A DNA stretch of 43,191 nucleotides from Pseudomonadota bacterium (GCA_018062345.1 JAGOSL010000011.1:1-43191); one strand, 5' to 3'; counted from the first letter of the stretch, positions 15,855 through 24,245 are shown. Program-made: numbers and translations. The notes: generated by a model not told the origin, from the letters alone.

Positions 15855-15948
15855 CACCGCATTATTTGAGGTGATTATGATGCTTATTCACCGCAAAGTC
15901 AAGATAAATACCGCATAATGTGCGGTGAATAACAATTATAAACACCGC
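15855..15948. promoter_or_regulatory. Cluster of ACCGC half-sites upstream of fic, with palindrome
   Basis: Contains the perfect inverted repeat ACCGCA-TAATG-TGCGGT (15910-15926) and further CACCGC copies at 15855-15860, 15888-15893 and 15943-15948. It overlaps the fic promoter region and start. It is a likely operator, perhaps for the winged helix of the Fic protein itself. Confidence 0.55.
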
Positions 15949-15970
15949 ACCCCAACCAAAACTAAACAAA

Positions 15971-15999
15971 TTGTTCAAAATTCATATCCAGGTTATGAT
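15971..15999 (+). promoter_or_regulatory. Predicted ctaG promoter, copy of the acs promoter
   Basis: TTGTTC (15971-15976), a 17-base spacer and TATGAT (15994-15999). Bases 15971-16001 match 12790-12820 upstream of acs at 27 of 31 positions, and the -10 is closer to consensus here. It abuts the 32-bp repeat at 16002 with no gap. Confidence 0.55.
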
Positions 16000-16001
16000 T
16001 T

Positions 16002-16033
16002 CATCATTGAGGTATTTAATGCAAAAACGTGAT
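16002..16033 (+). repeat. Direct repeat copy 2 flanking the fic segment (ctaG start)
   Basis: 30 of 32 bases identical to the acs 3' end at 14709-14740; the two differences are transitions. It carries the GAGG ribosome site and ATG of ctaG. Confidence 0.85.
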
Positions 16034-16564
16034 AACACAATTGTCATTCTCTTAGTCGTATGCTTTTTTGCTATGCTCGCACTGGCCTTTGCCTCTGTGC
16101 CCCTATACAGAATATTTTGCCAAAAAACAGGGTTTGGTGGCACTCCTAAAATCAGTCGAGATGGCTCAACAAAAGTTGTTAACCGCGAAATTACCGTTAG
16201 GTTTGTTGCAAATACTCATCGTGATCTTGTTTGGGAATTTTTGCCTTTGCAGCACACTATTCGCTTGAAAATCGGGGAAAACGGGCTAGCTTTTTATAAA
16301 GCAAAAAACTGCTCTAATAAACCAATTATTGGTATGGCAACCTATAATGTTTCTCCTGATTTAGCTGGGCAGTATTTCAACAAAGTTTTTTGCTTTTGTT
16401 TTGAACAGCAAAAGCTTGACCCAGGTGAATCAATGGAAATGCCAGTTCAGTTTTTTATAGATCCGGCTTTTGCTGATGACCCTATGTTGAAAAACGTAGA
16501 CGAAATCACCCTTTCTTATACATTTTTCATTTTCAAAAAAGACAACCCAAACCTTTCTAAATAA
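16019..16564 (+). CDS. ctaG: Cytochrome c oxidase assembly protein CtaG/Cox11
   Basis: 181 residues from ATG 16019, which has GAGG 6-7 bases upstream; a longer reading frame from TTG 15971 is not favoured. One N-terminal membrane helix (T-I-V-I-L-L-V-V-C-F-F-A-M-L-A-L-A) is followed by V-P-L-Y-R-I-F-C-Q and a periplasmic beta domain with the copper-binding C-F-C-F motif (C125, C127) and D-P-G-E-S. It delivers copper to the CuB centre of cytochrome oxidase subunit I. It is usually in a cox operon; here it stands alone after acs and fic. Confidence 0.94.
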   Translation: MQKRDNTIVILLVVCFFAMLALAFASVPLYRIFCQKTGFGGTPKISRDGSTKVVNREITVRFVANTHRDLVWEFLPLQHTIRLKIGENGLAFYKAKNCSNKPIIGMATYNVSPDLAGQYFNKVFCFCFEQQKLDPGESMEMPVQFFIDPAFADDPMLKNVDEITLSYTFFIFKKDNPNLSK

Positions 16565-16613
16565 CACGATATTATTATTTTAGCTCACGGTATTTTTAAA
16601 AAATTTTAACGTA

Positions 16614-16641
16614 TTGACCCAAAACTAGGATTTTCTATCAT
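16614..16641 (+). promoter_or_regulatory. Predicted sigma70-type promoter
   Basis: TTGACC at 16614-16619, a 16-base spacer and TATCAT at 16636-16641, 55 bp before the ATG of the HTH gene at 16697. Confidence 0.5.
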
Positions 16642-16696
16642 ATAATTATGCAAATATTGCATATCAGTTATAAATAATAAACATACGGAGGAATGC

Positions 16697-17161
16697 ATGA
16701 ATACTCATGAATGGTCGGCCACCGACATAGCAAAAGCCCGCAGCTACTTCCTTGCTGGTGCATCACTTAAAAATATTGCCAATGAATTAAAACGCTCGCC
16801 AACGGCTATAAATAAAGCCCTTAGCCGATTTGGAATTCGCCCAATATCAGTAGAAAAAGGCAGCAAAAGAAAAGCTTTAAGACAAAGAGAGTGCCCACAC
16901 TATATAACTGCTCCTTCTTTTGAACAAAGGGCATTGCAAGATGAATTTGATAATTGGGTAAGTTTTTGGAAAATGTGCAATTACTTAGAAAAACAAAAAA
17001 TCCGTTTCTACGAAGTATCAGAATTTGGAATTCAGCTTGAAAATCGCAGGTTCAGAGTAGACGCAAAAATTCTGAGCGCACGACAGTTGTTGATTATGAC
17101 AAACAAATTACGAGCAGAAAACAATCTAAAGGCTTTTTTTGTAAGGGGACTATCATGGTAA
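16697..17161 (+). CDS. HTH-containing hypothetical protein
   Basis: 154 residues. The first 50 form a helix-turn-helix (A-R-S-Y-F-L-A-G-A-S-L-K-N-I-A-N-E-L-K-R then S-P-T-A-I-N-K-A-L-S-R-F-G-I), of the type found in resolvase-like or GcrA-like DNA-binding domains. The rest, basic and aromatic, is not recognised. An excellent ribosome site (GGAGG, spacing 6) and a predicted promoter precede it. It overlaps the next gene by 7 bp, so the two are probably translated together. Confidence 0.72.
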   Translation: MNTHEWSATDIAKARSYFLAGASLKNIANELKRSPTAINKALSRFGIRPISVEKGSKRKALRQRECPHYITAPSFEQRALQDEFDNWVSFWKMCNYLEKQKIRFYEVSEFGIQLENRRFRVDAKILSARQLLIMTNKLRAENNLKAFFVRGLSW

Positions 17162-17667
17162 CAATTCATACTAAAAAAAATTGCAAGAATCAAAATTTAC
17201 AACTTATTGCACACAACATCCTTAACGCGGCAAATGAAGGTAGCTTATTACATCAATTGTATTTGGATGAATTAATTGATGAACCCCTATTTCAGGCAGG
17301 GTTAGCTTTTTCCAGGTTGCAAAGTCGTGCGATGCGAAGCTCTGGCATTAATAACCGGGTACGCACAGCTAGCCAAAGTTGGGGCCGTTTGCAAGGCAAA
17401 ACCTACGATAAATTTAGCAATGAAAAAATAGAAGGAATATGGAAATACATTCTAAAAGCTTTAAATCCTATCTATCACAAAGGTCTTCCTATGCGTGAAA
17501 TTGCTTTTGATTTAGTCCTAGCTCCTTCTCTTAAAACTCATTCATTGCGTGATATTAAGAAAACTCTTAGGTATCTCAAAACGATATGGGAAAAAATAGA
17601 AGACACACCTTACCGATTAGGTTTCTACAACCTTGACATAGCAGTAGCAAAAAAAAACCTTCACTAG
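17155..17667 (+). CDS. Hypothetical helical protein (distantly DUF6456-like)
   Basis: 170 residues, basic and helical. The layout (Q-A-G-L-A-F near 48, a tryptophan-containing middle, a C-terminal segment L-V-L-A-P-S-L ... L-R-Y-L-K-T-I-W-E) loosely recalls the DUF6456 domain found with HTH domains in other alphaproteobacteria, but the similarity is weak and stated from memory of the family pattern. It overlaps the HTH gene by 7 bp. If the pair represents a split version of an HTH-DUF6456 protein, the two products may act as one regulator. That is inference. Confidence 0.6.
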   Translation: MVTIHTKKNCKNQNLQLIAHNILNAANEGSLLHQLYLDELIDEPLFQAGLAFSRLQSRAMRSSGINNRVRTASQSWGRLQGKTYDKFSNEKIEGIWKYILKALNPIYHKGLPMREIAFDLVLAPSLKTHSLRDIKKTLRYLKTIWEKIEDTPYRLGFYNLDIAVAKKNLH

Positions 17668-17716
17668 CAGCTCTGGCCACAATCTTTAAGATCGCTTATT
17701 ATTTAAAAAAGTAAAA

Positions 17717-18409
17717 GTGAGAAACTATTTGGAATCGGTTTGTATTCTAGGTGCTGGGCGCATGGGAAGCGCCATTGCAGCATTGCTTCCAAGCAATGTA
17801 AAAATTTACCAATATTCTCGTTTAGATGCGAATAACCTTGAATCTTTTACAAAAGACTTGCAAAGGTGCGATGGTGTTATTGATATAAGCCACATTAATA
17901 ATATTGACCCCGCACTAAAAGCTTGTCTAAATTTTAAAAAACCCTATCTATGTTGTACAACAGGGCTTGAAGAATCTCATTTCAATACTTTAAAAACAGC
18001 AGCAAAAAGTTTGCCAGTGCTTTATGCAGCTAACACAAGTTTTGGGATAGCAGTTTTGAAAAAAGCCGTTGCCATCGTTGCTAAATCTTTGGGGCAAGAT
18101 ACTGATATAACAATTAGTGAAACGCACCACAATTTAAAGAAAGATGCTCCCTCAGGTACAGCTCTAGAGCTTGGAAAAGTCATTGCACAAGCAGGACACC
18201 CAAAAAATTTAATTAACTATGCAAGTCTTCGAGGCGGTAATGTTGTTGGTGAACATACAGTGCATTTTTTCCATGAAGATGAGATCATTCGCCTAAGCCA
18301 CGAATGTTTGAATCGTGATGTTTTTGCCAAAGGCGCTATCAAGGCTGCTAATTGGCTATTTAAACAACAGCCAGGTTTTTATGGCCTAAATGACATGTTG
18401 GAGTTGTAA
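17717..18409 (+). CDS. dapB: 4-hydroxy-tetrahydrodipicolinate reductase
   Basis: 230 residues starting at GTG 17717. Reduces the dapA product with NAD(P)H in the diaminopimelate/lysine pathway, needed for peptidoglycan. The N-terminal Rossmann motif G-A-G-R-M-G is at about 10-15; the catalytic and substrate-binding signature E-T-H-H-N-L-K-K-D-A-P-S-G-T is at about 135-148. Slightly short for the family because the segment after the Rossmann start is trimmed. Two bases separate its stop from rpe, so they share a transcript. Confidence 0.94.
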   Translation: MRNYLESVCILGAGRMGSAIAALLPSNVKIYQYSRLDANNLESFTKDLQRCDGVIDISHINNIDPALKACLNFKKPYLCCTTGLEESHFNTLKTAAKSLPVLYAANTSFGIAVLKKAVAIVAKSLGQDTDITISETHHNLKKDAPSGTALELGKVIAQAGHPKNLINYASLRGGNVVGEHTVHFFHEDEIIRLSHECLNRDVFAKGAIKAANWLFKQQPGFYGLNDMLEL

Positions 18410-18411
18410 TT

Positions 18412-19077
18412 ATGAGTATTAAAAATCCAGTTCTTATCGCCCCTTCATTAATGGCTGCCAATATGCTGTGCTTGAAAGACGAAGCACAAGCAGTAGAAGC
18501 AGCTGGCTCCGACTGGCTTCATATAGATATTATGGACGGACATTTTGTGCCTAATCTCACGTTTGGCCCTGATATTGTCTCCCAATTACGACCTGTCTGT
18601 TCGCTCCCATTTGATGTGCACTTAATGGTAGAACCTGTTGAATTGTGCATAGATCTGTATCAAAGGGCAGGTGCTGACCATATTACGATTCATGCTGAGG
18701 CAACTACTGAATTACATAAAAATCTGGATGCTATCAAAAAAATGGGCTGTAAAGCAGGCGTTTCAATAAAGCCTGAAACACCAGTTGATTGCATTGAAAA
18801 TACTTTGAAAATGCTTGATCAAGTATTGGTAATGAGTGTTAACCCAGGTTTTTACGGTCAACCATTTATGCCGTCTGCATTAGAAAAAATTGTCATGCTA
18901 AAAAAAATAAGAACAGAGCAGGGGCTAGATTTTCGTATTGTGGTAGACGGGGGAATTAATATTCAAAATTCTCCAAGCATTATCGAAGCAGGAGCTGATG
19001 TGCTGGTAGCTGGCAGTAGCGTATTTAAACAAGCAGATTATGCCAAAGCCATTAAAAGCCTGAGATGTTTATCATGA
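18412..19077 (+). CDS. rpe: Ribulose-phosphate 3-epimerase
   Basis: 221-residue TIM-barrel enzyme interconverting ribulose 5-phosphate and xylulose 5-phosphate in the pentose phosphate pathway. Signatures: I-A-P-S-L-M-A-A-N at the start, H-I-D-I-M-D-G-H-F-V-P-N with metal ligands, D-V-H-L-M-V, V-M-S-V-N-P-G-F-x-G-Q and V-D-G-G-I-N. It follows dapB with a 2-bp gap. Confidence 0.96.
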   Translation: MSIKNPVLIAPSLMAANMLCLKDEAQAVEAAGSDWLHIDIMDGHFVPNLTFGPDIVSQLRPVCSLPFDVHLMVEPVELCIDLYQRAGADHITIHAEATTELHKNLDAIKKMGCKAGVSIKPETPVDCIENTLKMLDQVLVMSVNPGFYGQPFMPSALEKIVMLKKIRTEQGLDFRIVVDGGINIQNSPSIIEAGADVLVAGSSVFKQADYAKAIKSLRCLS

Positions 19078-19145
19078 AGAAATCAGCTTTAAGTAAATGT
19101 TCTATCTGCGCTTTTCTTTGTCGCTATAAAATTTTGTCTTCACGA

Positions 19146-19160
19146 AGGAGCGTAGCTCCT
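19146..19160. terminator. Short hairpin after rpe
   Basis: AGGAGCGTAGCTCCT: 6-bp stem with a 3-base loop, between rpe and the converging transporter gene. There is no long T-run, so it is a weak terminator candidate or a repetitive element. Confidence 0.35.
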
Positions 19161-19185
19161 ATAGTGATCCAGTTAATTTCGAGAC

Positions 19186-20460
19186 TTAATCTAATCCCCC
19201 ACTTTGTGTAGAAAATACTTTCTCTTTTTTTGCACTAAGAAAAGGTAATGCAAGCAACCAGATAAGAGCAGCAGCTGTAATATACATAGCAGGCGCCATA
19301 AGTATCTGAGTTGATTTAAGTGTGTATGTCATAACAAGTGCCGTTGTTCCGCCTGTTAATGCCATACCTATTGAAAATCCAGATGCTACCCCTGTATAGC
19401 GAACCTCAGGTAAGAATTGTTGTTGAAGAAATATATGTGAAGGTCCAACGAAGCTGCCAACAGCAATTCCTATAAATATTTGACCAATAATAATTTCTTC
19501 AGTTGTTCTTTGTTGTAAAAGAATAAAGCCAAGCCAACTTGCAAAAATTGCAACACCAGAAGCTAATAACATTGATTTATATGGAGTGATTTTGTCAGAA
19601 ATGCGCCCGAAAATAGGGCAGCTTAACATAAAAGCAAGTAGTCCGAAAATATTAAAAAATAAACTAGTTGAGAATTTAATTCCTAAATATTGAGTAATGT
19701 ATAAATTTAAAAAACCAAATAACGTGTAACTTAAAATTCCATTAAATGCTCCCGAAGCAATTGCTAATACGTACTGCTTCGGATATTTCTTTATGATTTC
19801 AACAATTGGCAAACCTTTTATCGGTTTTCTTTTAATAAACTCCATTGTTTCCATAGCTCTTTTACGTAAGATAAACCCAACAAAAGCTACGCAAGCTCCC
19901 AGACAAAAAGGAATTCTCCAAGCTTGTTCAAACTGTAGGTGATTTGTTACAAAGTATGCAATTAAAGTTGCACTAATAGCACCAACAACGCATGACGCAG
20001 AAATAAGGCCACTAATCATTCCAGGTTTTGCTTTCATATGTTCAAGCGCAAAAACTGCTGCGCCATTATACTCACCGCCAGTGCATAAACCTTGTATTAA
20101 CCGGCAGCTAAGCAAAATAAAAGGAGCAGCCATGCCAATCGTGGCGTACGTAGGTAAAAGGCCAATAATCAGGGTTGGAACGCCCATCAATAGAACAGAG
20201 AGAGTGAGTGCTTGTTTTCTTCCGTATTTGTCGCCTATGTAACCGAAAACTAGTGCTCCTAGAGGCCTAGTCCAAAACGCTGCTGAAAAAGCAAAAATTC
20301 CTCCTAACATCGCAGCAAAATCATTTTCAGCTGGAAAAAAATTTTTACCCAAAATTACTATAAAAACCCCGCATAGGGTGAAATCGTAAAACTCTAATGC
20401 ATTCCCAATTAGGCAAGGGATTAAAATCTTTTTTCTTAAATCTTTTTTATCTACAGGCAT
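19186..20460 (-). CDS. MFS transporter, metabolite:H+ symporter (ProP-like) family
   Basis: 424 residues with about 12 membrane helices. The N-terminus G-N-A-L-E-F-Y-D-F-T and the loop F-G-Y-I-G-D-K-Y-G-R-K-Q-A-L are characteristic of the MHS branch of the major facilitator superfamily, which takes up compatible solutes, organic acids or amino acids with protons. R-L-I-Q-G-L-C-T-G-G-E-Y follows in helix 4 as in the branch. In intracellular alphaproteobacteria such carriers are numerous and scavenge host metabolites. The substrate cannot be deduced. Confidence 0.9.
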   Translation of the reverse strand: MPVDKKDLRKKILIPCLIGNALEFYDFTLCGVFIVILGKNFFPAENDFAAMLGGIFAFSAAFWTRPLGALVFGYIGDKYGRKQALTLSVLLMGVPTLIIGLLPTYATIGMAAPFILLSCRLIQGLCTGGEYNGAAVFALEHMKAKPGMISGLISASCVVGAISATLIAYFVTNHLQFEQAWRIPFCLGACVAFVGFILRKRAMETMEFIKRKPIKGLPIVEIIKKYPKQYVLAIASGAFNGILSYTLFGFLNLYITQYLGIKFSTSLFFNIFGLLAFMLSCPIFGRISDKITPYKSMLLASGVAIFASWLGFILLQQRTTEEIIIGQIFIGIAVGSFVGPSHIFLQQQFLPEVRYTGVASGFSIGMALTGGTTALVMTYTLKSTQILMAPAMYITAAALIWLLALPFLSAKKEKVFSTQSGGLD

Positions 20461-20772
20461 AATGCTTCCCCTGAGGCTAAGTCTGAAAGATTACGTGAGC
20501 CAAATATAATCCTGGATTTTTGAAATAGCAACGAATTATAAGCAAATTATGAAAAATTCATTAATAGTGTGGGGAATGCGAAACCAATTTTACTTTGGAA
20601 AAATCATCATTTTAAGCCCTGGAAGAGAGCATAAGAATCCAGTTATAGCCGCTACATGCCTGTAAAATGCAGAGGGGCGTCGCCCCGACGAAGGTCGGGG
20701 GTGTGTAGTTCTTTTACCTACTTTGTTTAGGCATGACGGTGGAAATAAAAGCTAGCACACAGTGCTTATAAA
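20461..20772. other. Intergenic region with a solo palindromic repeat
   Basis: 312 bp between two minus-strand genes with no ORF of note. The main recognisable item is one copy of the CCCCGAC-GAAG-GTCGGGG element (20683-20700). Confidence 0.5.
20683..20700 (+). repeat. Solo copy of the GC-rich palindrome
   Basis: Identical to the 18-bp hairpin core of the array units at 3826-4575, with CGTCG before it as in the array. It shows that the element is dispersed in the genome and not limited to the luxI-luxR interval. Confidence 0.9.
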
Positions 20773-21264
20773 TTAATGCTTACCATATTTAGAAACATGG
20801 GCTTTTATATCTTCACCTGCTTCTTCAGCTCTACTTTTAACACGTGCATGAATTTCTTTGCCAGAATTTGCTAATACGCTTCCTACATTTTTCGCATGCT
20901 CAGCAGTGCGCTGCATTGAATTCTTCATCACATCTGAATATTGAGATAAATTAATGGGTTGTCCAGGTTTTTGGGTCATTACATTGCGCAATATGGCATT
21001 TATATCTTCAAATGTTTGCTTGACAAAATCGCTTTGTATCTTCGCAAGAGATTTCACAACATCAGCCGCAATTTTGTTGGCATCACTAATCGCTTCAAGA
21101 TTTTTCTTGTGATTTTGTAGTATTTTTTCATGATTAGGTTTGGAAGTTTTTGCAAAATCAGAAAATTTTTCAAACATGTCTTTTGCTGTTTGGGCATATT
21201 TATGCTGTTGCTCTTTCCAGTCTGCACGGCTTGCTTTTGCTTTCGTGTTTTTTTCCTGCGCCAT
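20773..21264 (-). CDS. Phasin-like protein
   Basis: 163 residues, almost entirely helical and amphipathic, with the phasin-type pattern N-L-E-A-I-S-D-A-N-K-I-A-A-D-V-V-K-S-L-A near the centre. Phasins coat polyhydroxyalkanoate granules; relatives in non-storing bacteria have less clear roles. A lysine-rich N-terminus and a charged tail (A-E-E-A-G-E-D-I-K) flank it. No PHA synthase gene is in the window. Confidence 0.78.
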   Translation of the reverse strand: MAQEKNTKAKASRADWKEQQHKYAQTAKDMFEKFSDFAKTSKPNHEKILQNHKKNLEAISDANKIAADVVKSLAKIQSDFVKQTFEDINAILRNVMTQKPGQPINLSQYSDVMKNSMQRTAEHAKNVGSVLANSGKEIHARVKSRAEEAGEDIKAHVSKYGKH

Positions 21265-21323
21265 AAGAAATACCTTCGCTTCGTTAATTATTTTTCTCAG
21301 GTATCGCGACGCTAAAATTAAGC

Positions 21324-22694
21324 CTAGGCTCTAGGGAAAGTAAGTACAACCCTAAGTCCTCCATAGGGGGATTGATCTAAACGAATCCTACCGCCGTGGC
21401 TACGTACAGCGTCTCTTACAATACTAAGCCCAAGCCCTGTACCGCCTTCATCTAAATTGCGTGCTGTGTCTTGTCTATAAAAAGGCTGGAATACCTGTTC
21501 TCTATTTTCTTTAGGAATTCCTGGCCCATCATCATCCACTACAATTTCACAATGGCGTACATTTATTTTTAAGCTAACCCAAGTATGTAATGCGTACCTA
21601 TTAGCATTTAACAACAAATTGGTTAAGCAACGGTTAAAAAGTTGTAATTTTATTTGAATAGTGGGGTTATCGGTGGGCATAAACTCAATAGGATTCTTTT
21701 TACCAGGCAAATTATCAATAATTTCTTGAATGCAACTAGCAATAGGTACTGCTTGGCGTGCTTCACTAGCGGTACCTTTGGCATACGCTAAAAACCCTTC
21801 TACCATTAATTGCATTTGTTTTAAGTCTTCTTGAAGTAGGGTGTTTTCTTCAATTGGTGGCATCATTGCTAACTGAAGCTGCATACGCGTAATAGGTGTT
21901 CTTAAATCATGAGAAACACTTGCAAGCATCTGTGTTCGCTCATGTAGGTGGCGTTGTATGCGCGCGCGCATAATATTAAAAATGCGACTTAGAGTGCGCA
22001 GTTCTCTGGCGCCTTCAATTTTTAGTTCTCCCAGATCATCGCCTTTTCCAAAACGATCTGCAGCCTCAGCCAATCTCCGCAGAGGCCTAATTTGATTACG
22101 CATAAAAATTGATGCAACTAGAAATAATAGAAGTGCCGAAGATGTCGTCCAAATTAGAACTAGAGGCGTTGTTTTGCTGAATAATCGCTTCCTCGGAAGC
22201 GAAACCTCAAGAACCCCTTTATTTTTTGCTTCAATGGAAATATATATCTTGTCAGCATTCATGCGTATATAGTACGAGGGCTTTTTGCGATTACCTTTGC
22301 TAAATTCTTCTGAATGCAAAGCTTCATTAAGGGCATCTTCCATAAAACCATACAGCCATGTTGTTTTGTGTGTGCCGTATTTTTCTAGTGTATTTTGGGG
22401 GACAAAATTGACATCAAGGCCCATATATTTTTGTGCAGACTGCTTGATTGATTTTATGGATTTTGGATCGCGTTCAACCCAATCCATCACCAATGCAACA
22501 TCACCGGCGATCGTTCTGGAAAATTGACGAAGAATAGTTTCAGTGTGCCTATCAAAAAAGATATAGCCAAGCACCACCTGCACCAACAGTAATGGCATCA
22601 ATAATATAATTAATGCACGGCTGAATAGGCTTGTGGGAAGAGCATTTCTTAAAAACTTCTTAGAATTCGTAATTATATTTAAGAATCGGGGCAT
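21324..22694 (-). CDS. Sensor histidine kinase (EnvZ-like)
   Basis: 456 residues. Two membrane helices (about 24-46 and 180-198) enclose a periplasmic sensor region, then a HAMP linker, a HisKA domain with S-V-S-H-D-L-R-T-P-I-T (phospho-accepting His), N-box N-L-L-L-N-A-N-R-Y-A, G1 D-D-G-P-G-I-P and G2 G-T-G-L-G-L-S-I-V. It phosphorylates the response regulator encoded just upstream; the genes overlap by 16 bp. It is the last gene of the unit UPF0114-bolA-regulator-kinase. The stimulus is unknown. Confidence 0.93.
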   Translation of the reverse strand: MPRFLNIITNSKKFLRNALPTSLFSRALIILLMPLLLVQVVLGYIFFDRHTETILRQFSRTIAGDVALVMDWVERDPKSIKSIKQSAQKYMGLDVNFVPQNTLEKYGTHKTTWLYGFMEDALNEALHSEEFSKGNRKKPSYYIRMNADKIYISIEAKNKGVLEVSLPRKRLFSKTTPLVLIWTTSSALLLFLVASIFMRNQIRPLRRLAEAADRFGKGDDLGELKIEGARELRTLSRIFNIMRARIQRHLHERTQMLASVSHDLRTPITRMQLQLAMMPPIEENTLLQEDLKQMQLMVEGFLAYAKGTASEARQAVPIASCIQEIIDNLPGKKNPIEFMPTDNPTIQIKLQLFNRCLTNLLLNANRYALHTWVSLKINVRHCEIVVDDDGPGIPKENREQVFQPFYRQDTARNLDEGGTGLGLSIVRDAVRSHGGRIRLDQSPYGGLRVVLTFPRA

Positions 22695-23362
22695 AAAGCA
22701 TATCCTACGTGTCTTATCGTTTTTAAATATTTTCCTGTTTCATCGTCCAGTTTGCGGCGTAATCTGTTAACTTGCACGTCTATACTTCTATCACTAATCA
22801 CAAATCCAATACGTTGTGCTAGATCCCCCCGTGAAAAGGGTTGAAAAGGATGTTGCGCCAAAATTCTTAACATCATCTGTTCTGTTGATGTTAGGCGAAT
22901 TTCTTCATTGTTTTTAAACAAAGCTGCTTTTTCTACTTTAAAAATATAATCACCCAAATTCAAATCAATACCCACAGGTCTTTGAATATTGGTGCGCCTT
23001 AGTACTGTTTCAATTCTTGCAATAAGTTCTTTTGGCTCAAAGGGCTTTGTTAAATAGTCATCAGCGCCTGACATAAGCCCATGAATTTTTTCATCTAGCC
23101 CATCTTGCGCTGATAATAAAATAACTGGAATTTGTTTATAAGTTGACGGGGCTCTTTTCATTGAGCTCAGCAAATCAAGTCCTGATTCTTTTGGCATCAT
23201 AATGTCTAAAATCATTATATCAAAATGTTGTGAAGCAAGGTGGGCCCGTGCCTGAGCGGCATTAGCTGCTGTTTGCACCCGATAGCTATAATCGTTTAGA
23301 AACTTACTCAACAAATCTCTAAGGCGCATGTCATCATCAACAATTAATATAAGAGGCATCAT
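22679..23362 (-). CDS. OmpR-family response regulator
   Basis: About 227 residues: a receiver domain (D-D-D acidic pocket at 9-11, phospho-acceptor D in I-L-D-I-M-M-P near 53, K in T-K-P-F near 105) and a C-terminal winged-helix DNA-binding domain ending R-R-K-L-D ... I-R-H-V-G-Y-A. ATG 23362 overlaps the bolA stop as ATGA, so it is preferred over the upstream possibility at 23374; ATG 23359 directly after it is equally possible. Partner of the EnvZ-like kinase. Confidence 0.93.
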   Translation of the reverse strand: MMPLILIVDDDMRLRDLLSKFLNDYSYRVQTAANAAQARAHLASQHFDIMILDIMMPKESGLDLLSSMKRAPSTYKQIPVILLSAQDGLDEKIHGLMSGADDYLTKPFEPKELIARIETVLRRTNIQRPVGIDLNLGDYIFKVEKAALFKNNEEIRLTSTEQMMLRILAQHPFQPFSRGDLAQRIGFVISDRSIDVQVNRLRRKLDDETGKYLKTIRHVGYALCPDS

Positions 23363-23646
23363 AATGTGGTGCACTCGTTAGGTGTTTTTAAAGAATATTG
23401 CGCAGCATGTAATCCTCTTTTGAAAAAACTATCCAGCCATGTGTTTGCAAGGCGATGTCTTTCAATAAGTGTTAATCCTTCAAAGGATTCCCAAACAACA
23501 TCTATAGCAATATGAGTAACTCCAACCTTAGGATTGTAACCTTTATGCTCCTTATGCTTATGCGATTCGTCAGTGACATGTATTTTGGCATCTTCATCCA
23601 AATGGCTTTTCACAGCAATAGTAATTTCCTCAATGTTTATGGGCAT
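23359..23646 (-). CDS. BolA family protein
   Basis: 95 residues with the BolA fold signature: I-H-V-T-D-E-S-H-K-H near the start, T-H-I-A-I-D-V-V-W-E-S-F-E-G, E-R-H-R-L-A-N and G-L-H-A-A-Q-Y-S near the end. BolA proteins partner monothiol glutaredoxins in iron-sulfur handling or act as stress and morphology regulators. It lies between the UPF0114 gene (17-bp overlap) and the two-component genes (4-bp overlap), indicating a tightly packed operon. Confidence 0.9.
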   Translation of the reverse strand: MPINIEEITIAVKSHLDEDAKIHVTDESHKHKEHKGYNPKVGVTHIAIDVVWESFEGLTLIERHRLANTWLDSFFKRGLHAAQYSLKTPNECTTL

Positions 23647-24169
23647 TCATTGCCTCTAAGTGTTGCTGGGAAATTTTTGCTGTATAGGCTAAAGCGATGG
23701 ATGAGATAATAAAAGTAACGTGAATAATGACTTGCCACTTAATAGTGACTTCTTGCATCTGAGGAGCATTAATAAATGTTTTTAAAAGATGAATAGATGA
23801 AATACCAATAAGCGCCATAGAAAGCTTAATTTTCATGGTGTTTGCATTTACATGGTCTAGCCATTCTGGAAGGTCAGGGTGACTATCCATGCCAAGTCTG
23901 CTTACAAACGTTTCGTAGCCCCCAATAATAACCATAATCAATAGATTTGAAATCATTACCACATCAATAAGGTTTAAAACCACCAACATGATCTCGGTTT
24001 CGGTATAAACTTTTAAGCTTGTTAAAAGATGCCAAACTTCCTTGGTAAATCGATGGACATAAATACCTTGAGCGATAATTAGCCCAAAATACAAAGGGGC
24101 TTGTAGCCAGCGGCTGGAAAAAATTGTGAAAGCAAGGCTGCGTTCAAACAATGTTCTCGGTAATGCCAT
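23630..24169 (-). CDS. UPF0114 (YqhA-type) membrane protein
   Basis: 179 residues, four membrane helices. The N-terminus F-E-R-S-L-A-F-T-I-F-S-S-R-W-L-Q-A-P and the central V-M-I-S-N-L-L-I-M-V-I-I-G-G-Y-E-T-F-V-S match the UPF0114 family (E. coli YqhA). The function is unknown. It is the first gene of the operon with bolA and the two-component pair. The kinase partner and this membrane protein might be functionally related, but nothing in the sequence proves it. Confidence 0.9.
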   Translation of the reverse strand: MALPRTLFERSLAFTIFSSRWLQAPLYFGLIIAQGIYVHRFTKEVWHLLTSLKVYTETEIMLVVLNLIDVVMISNLLIMVIIGGYETFVSRLGMDSHPDLPEWLDHVNANTMKIKLSMALIGISSIHLLKTFINAPQMQEVTIKWQVIIHVTFIISSIALAYTAKISQQHLEAMNAHKH

Positions 24170-24245
24170 AATGTTTTTTTTACTTAAGACTCTAGGCTCT
24201 AAGATACTGTAAAAAAGAAGAACACTCTAGAGGTGTGTTTAGAGG

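Noticed and set aside
15971..16018. N-terminal extension of CtaG from TTG 15971
   Set aside because: It would translate the promoter-like repeat; ATG 16019 has a GAGG site and begins right before the membrane helix.
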